Below, piece by piece: positions 1 through 6,362 of a DNA stretch of 7,817 nucleotides. The position numbers and the translations under genes are program-made. The stretch is from an uncultured archaeon (GTDB lineage: Archaea > Micrarchaeota > Micrarchaeia > Micrarchaeales > CABMGC01). How positions within the stretch are numbered: the stretch's first letter is position 1; each line of letters opens with the position of its first letter. Under the pieces are notes generated by a model. The model did no database searches and had not been told where the DNA came from. It saw only the letters and a program-made list of their open reading frames with translations. The stretch lies in the NCBI GenBank assembly GCA_902385515.1, contig CABMGC010000020.1, positions 1 through 7,817 on the forward strand. The letters are read 5' to 3'.

Positions 1-1484
1 AGAACCTCAGCGTTTCATGGTCTGCGGCTGATCCAGACTTTACGTCACTGTCGCAGGTCAACCTGTCTACTGCAGGCACGTTCGCCGGAACTGTTTCGTA
101 CGTTGACGGATATGGAGTGACGCTGACAAAAGACTTTTCATTCATTGTCAGCAATATTCCTGTTCTTTCCATAGTGCCTTCGAATGCGACGATAAATATA
201 GGCCAGAGTTTATCATTTAAGGTAACGCCTTTCAACGGGTTCGGTCCGTTTGCAATCAATGCGATACTGGGCAATGAAGTGATTGCGACAAACACGGTCG
301 ATAGCGGGAATGCGCTAGTCTTTACGTATCTACCGAGTGCACTTGGTTCGCTTACGTTTAGCGCGAGCGCAACAGACAATGGTGCGTCGACTCCTTTCCT
401 GTTTGAGTCAACTAACACCATAACCGTGAAGTCGGTACTTGATGCGCCGACCTCGAATGTCATTGTGTATGCGCCCGCGAATACAGTGGTGACTCTGAAT
501 TACACTAATGCAAACGTGCTTTTCAGCATAACTTCGTCCAATTCGGTGACTGCAAACGTTTTGATAGATAACCTCACAAGCAGCTATTCGTCCACCCCTG
601 TGGCAAGTTCGACGAATTTTGCGAAGTTTGTGGTGTTGAATTTCAGTGTTACCGACAGCGTGACAAATAATGCATTAGATGATGCGACGTTTACTGTGAC
701 TATGGATGTGCCTTGTGGCTCAAATGCGGCTCCCTACAAGTTGATTGGCAGTACTTGGACTGCATTGTCTTTCACTTCCAACACTGCCGCGTGCACAATG
801 ACCTTTGACATACCTGCCGATCCGATAATAGGATTGTTCACCAGCACTGCGATTCCTGCTTCGTCTTCAACAGGAGGAGTCGTTAGCTCTGGAGGTGGCG
901 GTGGCGGAGGCAGTGGTTCGTCGCTTCTATCGACTTCCAAACCGTTCACCAGCGGAAATCGCACCGGTTACACGATAAGTAATTTTTCGCAGTCTGGTTT
1001 GGCGTCAATGAACGTAAATGGTGTCGCATTTAGCGTGGTTGAGAACTTCATAACGCCAACGACTGCAGGAATTTCTGTAAATGGAATGGCACTGACGCTC
1101 GCACTCAATGTTCCTGTGCAGCTGTCAGTTTCAAACAACCGCACCTATTACGTAGAGCTTCTTGGCATATCGTACCTGCCGATACAGGACACCGTAACCT
1201 TGCGAATCTATTCGCAGCCTAACGTTGTTGCAATAGAATCGCAGAACTCAACCAAGGTTACAATACCTACGACAACAGTAACGACAATAACCCCGCTAAC
1301 TACTGTGCCTTCAGCCGAAGCTTCTGTGCCTGCCACCACTTCAGGACAGAACCAAACACCGCCCGCTTCAAGTAGCAACTGGATCATGGCAGCGATAGTT
1401 GTGGTGTTAGTGGCAGCAGTGGGAATAGTCTACTACTATTCAACGACGATGAGGAAAGGGAAAGGAGGCAAGAAGAAGGCTTAA
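1..1484 (+). CDS. C-terminal part of a large membrane-anchored surface protein (5' truncated)
   Basis: The frame is open from base 3, so the GTG at 117 is internal and the gene starts outside the window. The visible part reads as an extracellular beta-rich protein. It is rich in Ser, Thr, Val and Asn, has an Ig/cadherin-like stretch at about nt 165-440, a second beta-rich stretch at 460-840, a Gly/Ser linker at 870-925, and a compact domain at about 940-1240 containing NFITPTTAGISVNG and YYVELLGISYLPI. A Thr/Ser/Pro stalk (1255-1378) leads to one membrane helix (1380-1440) and a short Lys/Arg-rich cytoplasmic tail. At least seven N-x-S/T sequons suggest N-glycosylation. The order domain, Gly linker, domain, stalk, anchor is typical of archaeal cell-envelope proteins and, from memory, of ARMAN-type surface proteins. 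The ligand or role (S-layer, adhesion) cannot be told. The GC content is lower than that of the downstream metabolic genes. Confidence 0.85.
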   Translation, partial: NLSVSWSAADPDFTSLSQVNLSTAGTFAGTVSYVDGYGVTLTKDFSFIVSNIPVLSIVPSNATINIGQSLSFKVTPFNGFGPFAINAILGNEVIATNTVDSGNALVFTYLPSALGSLTFSASATDNGASTPFLFESTNTITVKSVLDAPTSNVIVYAPANTVVTLNYTNANVLFSITSSNSVTANVLIDNLTSSYSSTPVASSTNFAKFVVLNFSVTDSVTNNALDDATFTVTMDVPCGSNAAPYKLIGSTWTALSFTSNTAACTMTFDIPADPIIGLFTSTAIPASSSTGGVVSSGGGGGGGSGSSLLSTSKPFTSGNRTGYTISNFSQSGLASMNVNGVAFSVVENFITPTTAGISVNGMALTLALNVPVQLSVSNNRTYYVELLGISYLPIQDTVTLRIYSQPNVVAIESQNSTKVTIPTTTVTTITPLTTVPSAEASVPATTSGQNQTPPASSSNWIMAAIVVVLVAAVGIVYYYSTTMRKGKGGKKKA

Positions 1485-1511
1485 AGCACTATCTTACTAA
1501 TGATAGCTGCT
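1485..1511 (+). repeat. Bulged hairpin between surface-protein and rhomboid-like genes
   Basis: AGCACTATC (1485-1493) can pair with GATAG and TGCT (1502-1506, 1508-1511). This gives nine base pairs with one bulged C at 1507 and an 8-nt loop, TTACTAAT. It begins on the base after the surface-protein stop and ends seven bases before the next ATG. No oligo-T tract follows, so it is not an obvious archaeal terminator. It could be an RNA-processing or translation-limiting hairpin. Its function is unproven and it could be chance. Confidence 0.35.
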
Positions 1512-1518
1512 GATTAGG

Positions 1519-2202
1519 ATGAAGCTGCTTAAGCCTTTCGCGGCTGCACTACTGTTCGTCGCGCTTAGTGTCTACTTTACTTATTACTTTATCCCTAGCG
1601 CGGCGTATTTGCATCTTAATGCGATCTCGGAACTTGGTCTTTTCATTTCGTCGCCGTTTAATATGTCAACCGAGGGCAATCTGTTGTATAACTTGTATTT
1701 GCCTGCATTGCTAATATTTCTACTGGGTTTCTACCTCAAAAACTTCAACAAGGCGTTTCAGAGAAAGTGCAGCTTGAGGGTGGTATTTGTGCTAAGTGTG
1801 GTAGCAAGTTATGCGAAGTCGGCAATATCGATAGTTCTATACAATGGCTACGCAAACTACGGCATCTCACTCGGAACATCGATAATAGCACTTTCCTTCA
1901 TAGCAGCGTTTGCAATTTCGTTGGAAGTGTATGTTGAAAAAAAGGAAAAGTACCAGCACCTTTATGGCCGTATGATGTTCGTGATAATTTCCTCACTCGT
2001 GGTTTTGCTAGCGGCTCTTACTGCGGTGTCGTACTTTATAGCAACGTCGAGTTTCATCGTGCATCTGTTAGGGCTTTCAATATTTCTCTTACTTTTCATA
2101 CCCTTCTACGAGCGCGGCAACATACTCCACTTCATGCGCAAGGAAGAAACTGCGCTGGAGAGTGAATACGCTAACCTTGAGAAAAGCCTGGAGAAAAAAT
2201 AA
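1519..2202 (+). CDS. Six-helix membrane protein with rhomboid-like signatures
   Basis: This 227-residue protein has about six hydrophobic helices, near residues 6-25, 56-74, 86-107, 115-137, 151-174 and 178-197, then a charged, possibly coiled tail (205-227). Three local patterns, in the right helices and order, resemble the rhomboid intramembrane protease core. NLLYN (54-58) in helix 2 recalls the HxxxN oxyanion-hole motif, with Asn in place of His. YGISLG (114-119) at the start of helix 4 recalls GxSG with a candidate Ser117. VHLLG (181-185) in helix 6 recalls HxxG with a candidate His182. The serine motif has an extra residue (GxSxG), so it may be an inactive relative. ATG 1519 is the first start after an in-frame stop at 1504-1506, with only a weak purine stretch upstream. 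The 34-nt gap to the surface-protein gene suggests co-transcription. The membrane-protein call is firm; the rhomboid call comes from motif reading only. Confidence 0.6.
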   Translation: MKLLKPFAAALLFVALSVYFTYYFIPSAAYLHLNAISELGLFISSPFNMSTEGNLLYNLYLPALLIFLLGFYLKNFNKAFQRKCSLRVVFVLSVVASYAKSAISIVLYNGYANYGISLGTSIIALSFIAAFAISLEVYVEKKEKYQHLYGRMMFVIISSLVVLLAALTAVSYFIATSSFIVHLLGLSIFLLLFIPFYERGNILHFMRKEETALESEYANLEKSLEKK

Positions 2203-2209
2203 CGCCTAC

Positions 2210-2235
2210 TTTGTGCAATCATAATTTTGCACAAA
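2210..2235. repeat. Perfect 9-bp inverted repeat (operator or terminator hairpin)
   Basis: TTTGTGCAA (2210-2218) and TTGCACAAA (2227-2235) are exact reverse complements separated by 8 nt. The repeat starts seven bases after the upstream stop and ends 12 bp before the TATA box of the next gene. The half-sites are of regulator-operator size, and the position just upstream of the TATA/BRE region would suit a DNA-binding protein controlling the next transcript. As RNA it could instead be a 3'-end hairpin, but no T-run follows. Confidence 0.5.
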
Positions 2236-2246
2236 CTACAGATCGG

Positions 2247-2257
2247 TTTTAATACTT
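2247..2257 (+). promoter_or_regulatory. TATA box for the small membrane protein / hss transcript
   Basis: TTTTAATACTT lies with its centre about 25 bp upstream of the ATG at 2277. This spacing puts transcription start at or next to the start codon, as in archaeal leaderless mRNAs. There is no Shine-Dalgarno sequence in front of that ATG, which fits. Confidence 0.6.
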
Positions 2258-2276
2258 ATTCTTTCATATATTGCCG

Positions 2277-2498
2277 ATGGCGAAAGAGGACATGACGCCC
2301 GCCGAAATGATCTGGCGGACGGTGTTGACGATAATAGTGTTTGCTGCTTTCTTTGCAGGCTCACTGATATATGTAGCATTCTATCCCACTGGCTACACAT
2401 ACCTGCAAAAGGTCGTCGTCATAATAGTCGCCCTAGTAATTGCCGTCGCGATCGTCTCCATAATCTGGGTGACGTGGGCCCTTGGCAAGCACAAGTGA
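2277..2498 (+). CDS. Small two-helix membrane protein of unknown function
   Basis: I take the start at ATG 2277 rather than the in-frame TTG at 2271, because the TATA box about 25 bp upstream predicts a leaderless transcript beginning at the ATG. The product has 73 residues: a polar N-terminus (MAKEDMTPAEMIW), a helix at about 15-36, a short loop containing YPTGYTYLQK, a second helix at about 45-68 and a short basic tail (GKHK). It has no signal peptide, cysteine pair or catalytic motif. The PAEMIWR start and aromatic loop resemble, from memory, a family of small two-helix proteins in acidophilic archaea, but I cannot name it. It lies 36 nt upstream of the homospermidine synthase gene, with no convincing promoter in the gap at the leaderless distance, so the two are probably co-transcribed. 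Confidence 0.75.
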   Translation: MAKEDMTPAEMIWRTVLTIIVFAAFFAGSLIYVAFYPTGYTYLQKVVVIIVALVIAVAIVSIIWVTWALGKHK

Positions 2499-2534
2499 TC
2501 ATCTCATTTTCGATAGTTTCGAAGTGTATAACTC

Positions 2535-3989
2535 ATGAAGACAACAAGTTTTAGGAACAAGATACTGTTTTTGGGCTACGGCGCGGTCGCGCGATGCACG
2601 CTTCCCCTTTTCGTGAAGCTTATCGACGTCCCGCTTAAGAACATTACCATAATGGATTTCGAGGACAAGGCGAAGGAACTAAGGCCGTTTACCAGCAGGG
2701 GCGCCAAATTCGTAAGGCATGAGATAACCCGCGTCAACCTCTCTGCGACGCTCGAGAAATATCTTTCATCCGGAGACCTGCTTATAGACCTCGCGTGGAA
2801 CATAGACTGCTGCGAGCTTCTCCAGTGGTGCCACGACCACAACGTGCGCTACCTCAATACCTCTGTCGAACAGTGGGAGCCCACGAAGGGCATATACGAG
2901 AAGACGCCGTACGAGAAGTCCCTTTACTACCGCTACATGAGGATAAGGGCTCTGACCAAGGACTGGAAGGACTCTCCCACGGCGGTCCTCGAGCACGGCG
3001 CCAATCCCGGCCTCATATCCCATTTCACAAAGAAGGCGCTGGTAGACATCGCGCTGAAGCTGATTAAGGACAAGAAGGTCGGGGCATCTAAGGCCGCGAA
3101 GATGAAGCTGTTCGTCGCCGAGAGCCGTTTCGCCGAGCTCAGCATGGAACTGGGCGTGAAGGTCATACACTGCTCGGAGCGCGACACACAGATAACCGAC
3201 CGCCCTAAGCAGACGGACGAGTTCGTCGGCACCTGGAGCATCGAGGGATTCAGGGAGGAAGGCACCGCTCCTGCCGAGATGGGCTGGGGCACCCACGAGC
3301 GCGAGTTGCCGCGCCTGGCCTACATTCCGCCAGTAGGCCCCAAGAACCAGATATTCATAGCCGAAATGGGAATAAACACCTGGGTCAGGTCATGGATACC
3401 GAACGAGGAGATAATCGGGATGGTGGTAAGGCACGGGGAGGCGTTCAGCATCTCCGACCACCTGACTGTCTGGAAAAACGGCAAACCAGCATACAGGCCG
3501 ACTGTTCATTACGCCTACATGCCTTGCAACGAGACCTTGTCGTCGCTGGTGGAGTTGAGGGCGCGGAACTACGAGATGGAGCCAAAGATAAGGATAATGT
3601 CCGATGAAATAACCGGCGGATACGACATATTGGGGGCGCTCCTCATGGGCCACAAATACAAGTCATGGTGGACCGGCACGATACTTGGAATAGACGAGGC
3701 AAGGAGGCTTGCCCCGCACCAGAATGCCACGACTGTGCAGGTCGCGATAAGCATCATCGCGGCCACGACATGGATGATAAAAAACCCCATGGAGGGCGTC
3801 TGTTTCCCAGACGACCTGCCGCACGAATACATCCTTGGCATAGCCAAGCCCTATCTTGGCGAGCTCGCATCCGTACAGAGCGACTGGACGCCGCTTAAGA
3901 ACAGGAAGACGTACTTCAAGGAGAATCCCGCCAGCAAGCCCGATGTGAAGGAGCCGTGGAGCTTCAGGAACTTCAGGTTCGTGCCGTGA
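2535..3989 (+). CDS. hss: Homospermidine synthase
   Basis: This enzyme makes sym-homospermidine by NAD-dependent aminobutyl transfer, from putrescine alone or from spermidine plus putrescine, in the cytoplasm. The 484 residues match the usual bacterial length of about 480. A Rossmann nucleotide-binding loop (FLGYGAVAR, 12-20) opens the protein and the saccharopine-dehydrogenase-like fold follows. Signature segments are EHGANPGL (153-160), TWSIEGF (233-239; Trp234 matches the Trp that contacts substrate cations in the bacterial enzyme), GWGTHE (250-255), RHGEAFSISDH (299-309; His300 and Glu302 match active-site residues) and GGYDILGALLMGH (361-373). No key residue appears lost. ATG 2535 follows the small membrane gene by 36 nt. 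Codons are more GC-rich than in the surface-protein region. This enzyme is uncommon in archaea and may have been acquired from bacteria; that is inference. Confidence 0.93.
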   Translation: MKTTSFRNKILFLGYGAVARCTLPLFVKLIDVPLKNITIMDFEDKAKELRPFTSRGAKFVRHEITRVNLSATLEKYLSSGDLLIDLAWNIDCCELLQWCHDHNVRYLNTSVEQWEPTKGIYEKTPYEKSLYYRYMRIRALTKDWKDSPTAVLEHGANPGLISHFTKKALVDIALKLIKDKKVGASKAAKMKLFVAESRFAELSMELGVKVIHCSERDTQITDRPKQTDEFVGTWSIEGFREEGTAPAEMGWGTHERELPRLAYIPPVGPKNQIFIAEMGINTWVRSWIPNEEIIGMVVRHGEAFSISDHLTVWKNGKPAYRPTVHYAYMPCNETLSSLVELRARNYEMEPKIRIMSDEITGGYDILGALLMGHKYKSWWTGTILGIDEARRLAPHQNATTVQVAISIIAATTWMIKNPMEGVCFPDDLPHEYILGIAKPYLGELASVQSDWTPLKNRKTYFKENPASKPDVKEPWSFRNFRFVP

Positions 3990-4021
3990 CATAGGCATTA
4001 TCACATTCCATTCTTCGAGAG

Positions 4022-4031
4022 TATTATATAC
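4022..4031 (+). promoter_or_regulatory. TATA box for the helicase gene
   Basis: TATTATATAC in the 81-nt gap after hss is the clearest TATA element here. Transcription would start near 4050-4054, leaving a leader of about 18 nt that carries AAGAGG (4055-4060), a plausible weak Shine-Dalgarno 10 nt before ATG 4071. Unlike its neighbours, this gene therefore seems to have a short leader. It shows the helicase is transcribed separately from hss. Confidence 0.6.
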
Positions 4032-4070
4032 TTCGGCGTCCAATATCGGAAGGTAAGAGGCGCGCCAATC

Positions 4071-5405
4071 ATGTCGCAACAAGTAGACCTTAAGTCACAG
4101 AACGTGGACGGTTCCCATATCGATCTAAACGAAGACTTCAAAACGGCGTTCAACCTTATGGAGAAGACTGCGGACAGCGTCTTCATAACCGGCCGCGCCG
4201 GCACTGGCAAGTCAACGCTGCTCTCGTACTTCCGCGGGAAAACCCGCAAAAACGTGGCTGTCCTCGCTCCGACGGGAGTTGCGGCCCTGAACATAAAAGG
4301 GCAGACCATACACTCGTTCTTCAAGTTCAAGCCGGGCGTGACGCTGGACTCGGTAACGAAACTGTACGGCTGGCGCAGGGAGAACTACGAGAAGCTCGAC
4401 GCCATAATAATAGACGAGATATCGATGGTCAGGGCCGACCTGCTCGACTGCGTGGATAGGTTCATGCGGCTCAACGGCCCTGACGGTTCGAGCCCGTTCG
4501 GCGGCGTCCAGATGATATTCGTCGGTGACCTTTACCAGCTCCCTCCGGTGGTCACGCAGGGCGAGACCGCCATGTTCAAGGCGCGCTACAGGAGCGAGTA
4601 CTTCTTCGACTCCCGCGCCTTTGAGGACCTCACTCTAAGGTTTGTGGAGCTTAAAAAGAACTACCGGCAGGCAGACGAGCGCTTCATAACGATGCTCAAC
4701 GCCATCCGGACAAACACTGCAACCGACGAGGACCTTGCGCTCCTGAACTCGAGGGTCGATCCCCAATTCGTCCCGCGCCCTTCGGAAGGGTATGTGTCGC
4801 TTACGCCCACGAACAGGCTCGCTGACGAGGTGAACAAGGAAAGGATGGCGGGCCTGCGCGGGGAACTAAGAGTCTACCACTCGCGGCTCGACGGGGATTT
4901 CGAGAAGAGCGCCCTTCCGGCAGACGAGGCGCTGTCAATTAAACAGGGCATGCAGGTGATGCTGCTCACCAACGACAAGCTCGGAAGGTGGGCGAACGGC
5001 TCCATAGGAAGCGTCATGGGGATAGCCACCGCGGAGGACGGCCAGGACGCGATAGCGGTCGAGCTGACCGACGGGTCCCAGGTGGAGATAACGCCCTATA
5101 CCTGGGAGCTGTACAAATTCTCGTACGACCCCAAGCTGGCCAAGCTTGAGCCGAAGACGGCGGGCAGCTTCACGCAGTATCCGCTCATGCCCGCATGGGC
5201 GATAACCATACACAAGAGCCAGGGCAAGACCTTCGGACGGGTCGTCATAGACATCGGATCGGGCACGTTCGCGTACGGCCAGCTCTACGTTGCGCTGAGC
5301 AGGTGCACCTCTCTTGAGGGCATAGTGCTGAGGCGCAGGATTGAGCGCAGGCACATCCTGATGGACGACCGCGTCGCCGAATTCCTCAGAGCGCACAAGC
5401 TTTAG
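4071..5405 (+). CDS. Pif1/RecD-like superfamily 1B DNA helicase
   Basis: All expected helicase motifs occur in order over 444 residues. These are Walker A, GRAGTGKST (41-49); motif Ia, LAPTGVAALNIKGQTIHSFF (65-84), a Pif1-type signature; Walker B, IIIDEISMV (112-120); motif III, VGDLYQLPPV (151-160); the motif IV arginine finger, KNYRQ (196-200, Arg199); a NGSIGSV segment (309-315); motif V, AITIHKSQGKTF (377-388); and motif VI, YVALSRC (406-412). Members unwind DNA 5' to 3' using ATP and act in genome maintenance, replication-fork processing or G-quadruplex removal. The protein is compact: almost nothing precedes the helicase core except about 20 residues, and there is no nuclease or zinc domain. 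It ends 17 nt from the convergent gene at 5423. A RecD2-like assignment is possible, but the motif Ia wording favours Pif1. Confidence 0.93.
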   Translation: MSQQVDLKSQNVDGSHIDLNEDFKTAFNLMEKTADSVFITGRAGTGKSTLLSYFRGKTRKNVAVLAPTGVAALNIKGQTIHSFFKFKPGVTLDSVTKLYGWRRENYEKLDAIIIDEISMVRADLLDCVDRFMRLNGPDGSSPFGGVQMIFVGDLYQLPPVVTQGETAMFKARYRSEYFFDSRAFEDLTLRFVELKKNYRQADERFITMLNAIRTNTATDEDLALLNSRVDPQFVPRPSEGYVSLTPTNRLADEVNKERMAGLRGELRVYHSRLDGDFEKSALPADEALSIKQGMQVMLLTNDKLGRWANGSIGSVMGIATAEDGQDAIAVELTDGSQVEITPYTWELYKFSYDPKLAKLEPKTAGSFTQYPLMPAWAITIHKSQGKTFGRVVIDIGSGTFAYGQLYVALSRCTSLEGIVLRRRIERRHILMDDRVAEFLRAHKL

Positions 5406-5422
5406 CCGCAAAATGGCGCGGT
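5406..5422. other. 17-nt gap between convergent genes
   Basis: The stop codons of the helicase and of the minus-strand gene are 17 nt apart. The gap contains CCGC (5406-5409) and GCGG (5418-5421), a weak 4-bp stem with an 8-nt loop, and no T-run on either strand. Transcripts from both sides probably run into each other, giving antisense overlap at their 3' ends. No convincing terminator is visible. Confidence 0.3.
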
Positions 5423-5866
5423 TCAGCGCTTGGCTGCGGCGCAGTTTCCGCGCAGTGAAAGCTCTGCCTCGCGCAGGCGTCTGGCGATTTTGCGACCGAA
5501 GCTTTTTTCGCGCAGAAGTTGGCGGGAGCCGTCTATGGTCGCAGAGGGGGACGTGAGGGCGTCTTTCATTGCGAGTATGTTGCCCGTATTATAGTAGACG
5601 AACCTGCCTTTGTCCAGGTCTATTATGCTGAATATCATATCTTGTCCGACAAAAGGGATGAGATCTATGCCTGACTGTTTTTCCGGCTTCGCGAACTCAA
5701 TGTGTGAGAAGTCTTCCACGTTGCCCAGATGGCCGGTTACGTTGCGTCTCACCATGTTTGGAACCCCGCACATGGCGTATTCGACGCGAATCTCGTTGCC
5801 GATGCTGCTGTGCAGCGCCTCCATGTCCTTGATACCAGAGGCGACATTCCTGTTTTTCTCCACCAT
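5423..5866 (-). CDS. Hypothetical protein, possible small beta-barrel domain
   Basis: I do not recognise this 147-residue protein. It has no signal peptide or membrane helix. The first 25 residues are polar. Residues 24-95 alternate like beta strands and contain IRVEYAMCGVPNMV (26-39), SGIDLIPFVGQDMIFSI (65-81) and GRFVYYN (87-93). The wording, with a PFVG turn and a closing G-x-x-VYYN, suggests a small SH3/LSm-like barrel, but that is impression only. The C-terminus (115-147) is a basic helix (GRKIARRLREAELSLRG) that could bind nucleic acid. It is convergent with the helicase gene. The start is supported by a TATA box about 29 bp upstream. A GGTGAG directly abuts the ATG, too close to act on it, so translation is either leaderless from the ATG or uses the GTG that follows immediately. 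Confidence 0.65.
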   Translation of the reverse strand: MVEKNRNVASGIKDMEALHSSIGNEIRVEYAMCGVPNMVRRNVTGHLGNVEDFSHIEFAKPEKQSGIDLIPFVGQDMIFSIIDLDKGRFVYYNTGNILAMKDALTSPSATIDGSRQLLREKSFGRKIARRLREAELSLRGNCAAAKR

Positions 5867-5890
5867 CTCACCGATATCTAAACGCTGCCA

Positions 5891-5900
5891 AAATTAATAA
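5891..5900 (-). promoter_or_regulatory. TATA box for the minus-strand 147-residue gene
   Basis: Read on the minus strand this is TTATTAATTT, centred about 29 bp upstream of the ATG at 5866. The predicted start site lies within a few bases of the start codon, giving little or no leader. This also supports the minus-strand frame over the antisense one in the same stretch. Confidence 0.5.
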
Positions 5901-5968
5901 GAACGCCATAGCAGAGCAATGATTAGTCTGGTCACTCTAGTTCAAATCTAAATTCTTATAGTCCTACT

Positions 5969-6044
5969 GGCACCACTTAGCATCATATGCTCCGACCGCT
6001 CCAGCGTCCTGAAGAGCACTTCACTTTGGATATCATTCAACGTC
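5969..6044. repeat. Left copy of imperfect direct repeat flanking the toxin-antitoxin cassette
   Basis: This copy begins GGCACCA, then TTAGCATCATATGCT and CCGACCGC, and ends in GGATATCATTCAACGTC. It aligns in the same orientation with 6707-6794. The core (5977-6044 against 6725-6794) has about 50 matches in 68 aligned positions with one 2-nt gap. The central 28 nt are equal in length in both copies but only about half identical. It has a TATA-like TTTATACC just after it (6046-6053) and an ATG at 6076. The rest of the 237-nt stretch from 5867 to 6103 holds only the promoter of the neighbouring minus-strand gene and no gene I can support. Confidence 0.7.
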
Positions 6045-6045
6045 A

Positions 6046-6053
6046 TTTATACC
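6046..6053 (+). promoter_or_regulatory. TATA-like element after the left repeat, with no intact gene downstream
   Basis: TTTATACC is centred about 27 bp before an ATG at 6076, the same geometry as the ATPase promoter after the right repeat. The frame from that ATG closes after seven codons (MSVSWPC), just before the 3' end of the toxin gene on the other strand. It may be an orphan promoter left behind by the cassette, or chance AT-richness. Confidence 0.35.
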
Positions 6054-6103
6054 TATCTTATGCGCATTTCTCCCAATGTCAGTGTCTTGGCCATGTTGAA
6101 CTG

Positions 6104-6361
6104 TCACAGTTTGCCATAAATGTTCTTCCTGTTTCCGACTGTCCTAATAAATACTTTCTTCTCTGAATCGTCTATGTCTGCGATAATTCTGTAAGCTCCC
6201 ACCCTCAACTTGTATTCCGGGCGACCGCTCAAACGCTTGAAGAAGTTCTGTGGGTCGGACATCACGGACTCTATCTTCTTCAATATTCTCTTTGTTGTAG
6301 TCTTGTCGATCCGCTCTAGCTGAATCACTGCTTCCTCGGAAAATTCCAGGCCGTAGGCCAT
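6104..6361 (-). CDS. RelE/ParE-family toxin of a type II toxin-antitoxin pair
   Basis: This 85-residue basic protein has the RelE fold pattern. Two N-terminal helices (FSEEAVIQLERIDKTTTKRI, 7-26, continuing to about 34) are followed by DPQNFFKRLSG (36-46) and a run of beta strands: YKLRVGAYRIIADID (50-64), KKVFIRTVG (68-76) and RKNIYGKL (78-85). Arg53, Arg58, Arg78 and Tyr82 fall where RelE-type mRNA interferases keep their basic and aromatic active residues, so it is probably an active ribosome-dependent RNase, though gyrase-poisoning ParE relatives look similar. I place the start at ATG 6361 rather than the longer upstream frame: it follows the antitoxin stop by one base (TAG-C-ATG), implying translational coupling, and RelE proteins begin with this phrase. 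It shares the antitoxin promoter. GC content is lower than in the flanking housekeeping genes. Confidence 0.9.
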   Translation of the reverse strand: MAYGLEFSEEAVIQLERIDKTTTKRILKKIESVMSDPQNFFKRLSGRPEYKLRVGAYRIIADIDDSEKKVFIRTVGNRKNIYGKL

Positions 6362-6362
6362 G

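Noticed and set aside
117..119. GTG as the start of the surface-protein gene
   Set aside because: The frame is open back to the window edge with the same Ser/Thr-rich beta-type sequence, and no signal peptide follows the GTG.
734..964. 76-residue antisense frame with a proline run inside the surface-protein gene
   Set aside because: The proline run is just the reverse complement of the glycine-linker codons.
2766..3296. Long antisense frames within hss (176 and 119 residues)
   Set aside because: They are shadows of a GC-rich gene with clear family motifs on the plus strand. Their compositions are odd and no promoter is seen.
4935..5411. 158-residue antisense frame within the helicase gene
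   Set aside because: It lies opposite helicase motifs V and VI and is explained by codon bias on the plus strand.
5610..5897. 95-residue plus-strand frame opposite the 147-residue gene
   Set aside because: Its product is Ser/Met/Cys-rich with no domain pattern and it runs across the opposite gene's start and promoter. The minus-strand frame has a TATA box and a more protein-like sequence.
5948..6046. A 32-codon minus-strand frame (MTLNDIQSEVLFRTLERSEH...) across the left repeat
   Set aside because: The matching frame in the right repeat is broken by stops, and no TATA box stands at the leaderless distance. Most likely chance, though it could be a remnant of coding origin for the repeat.
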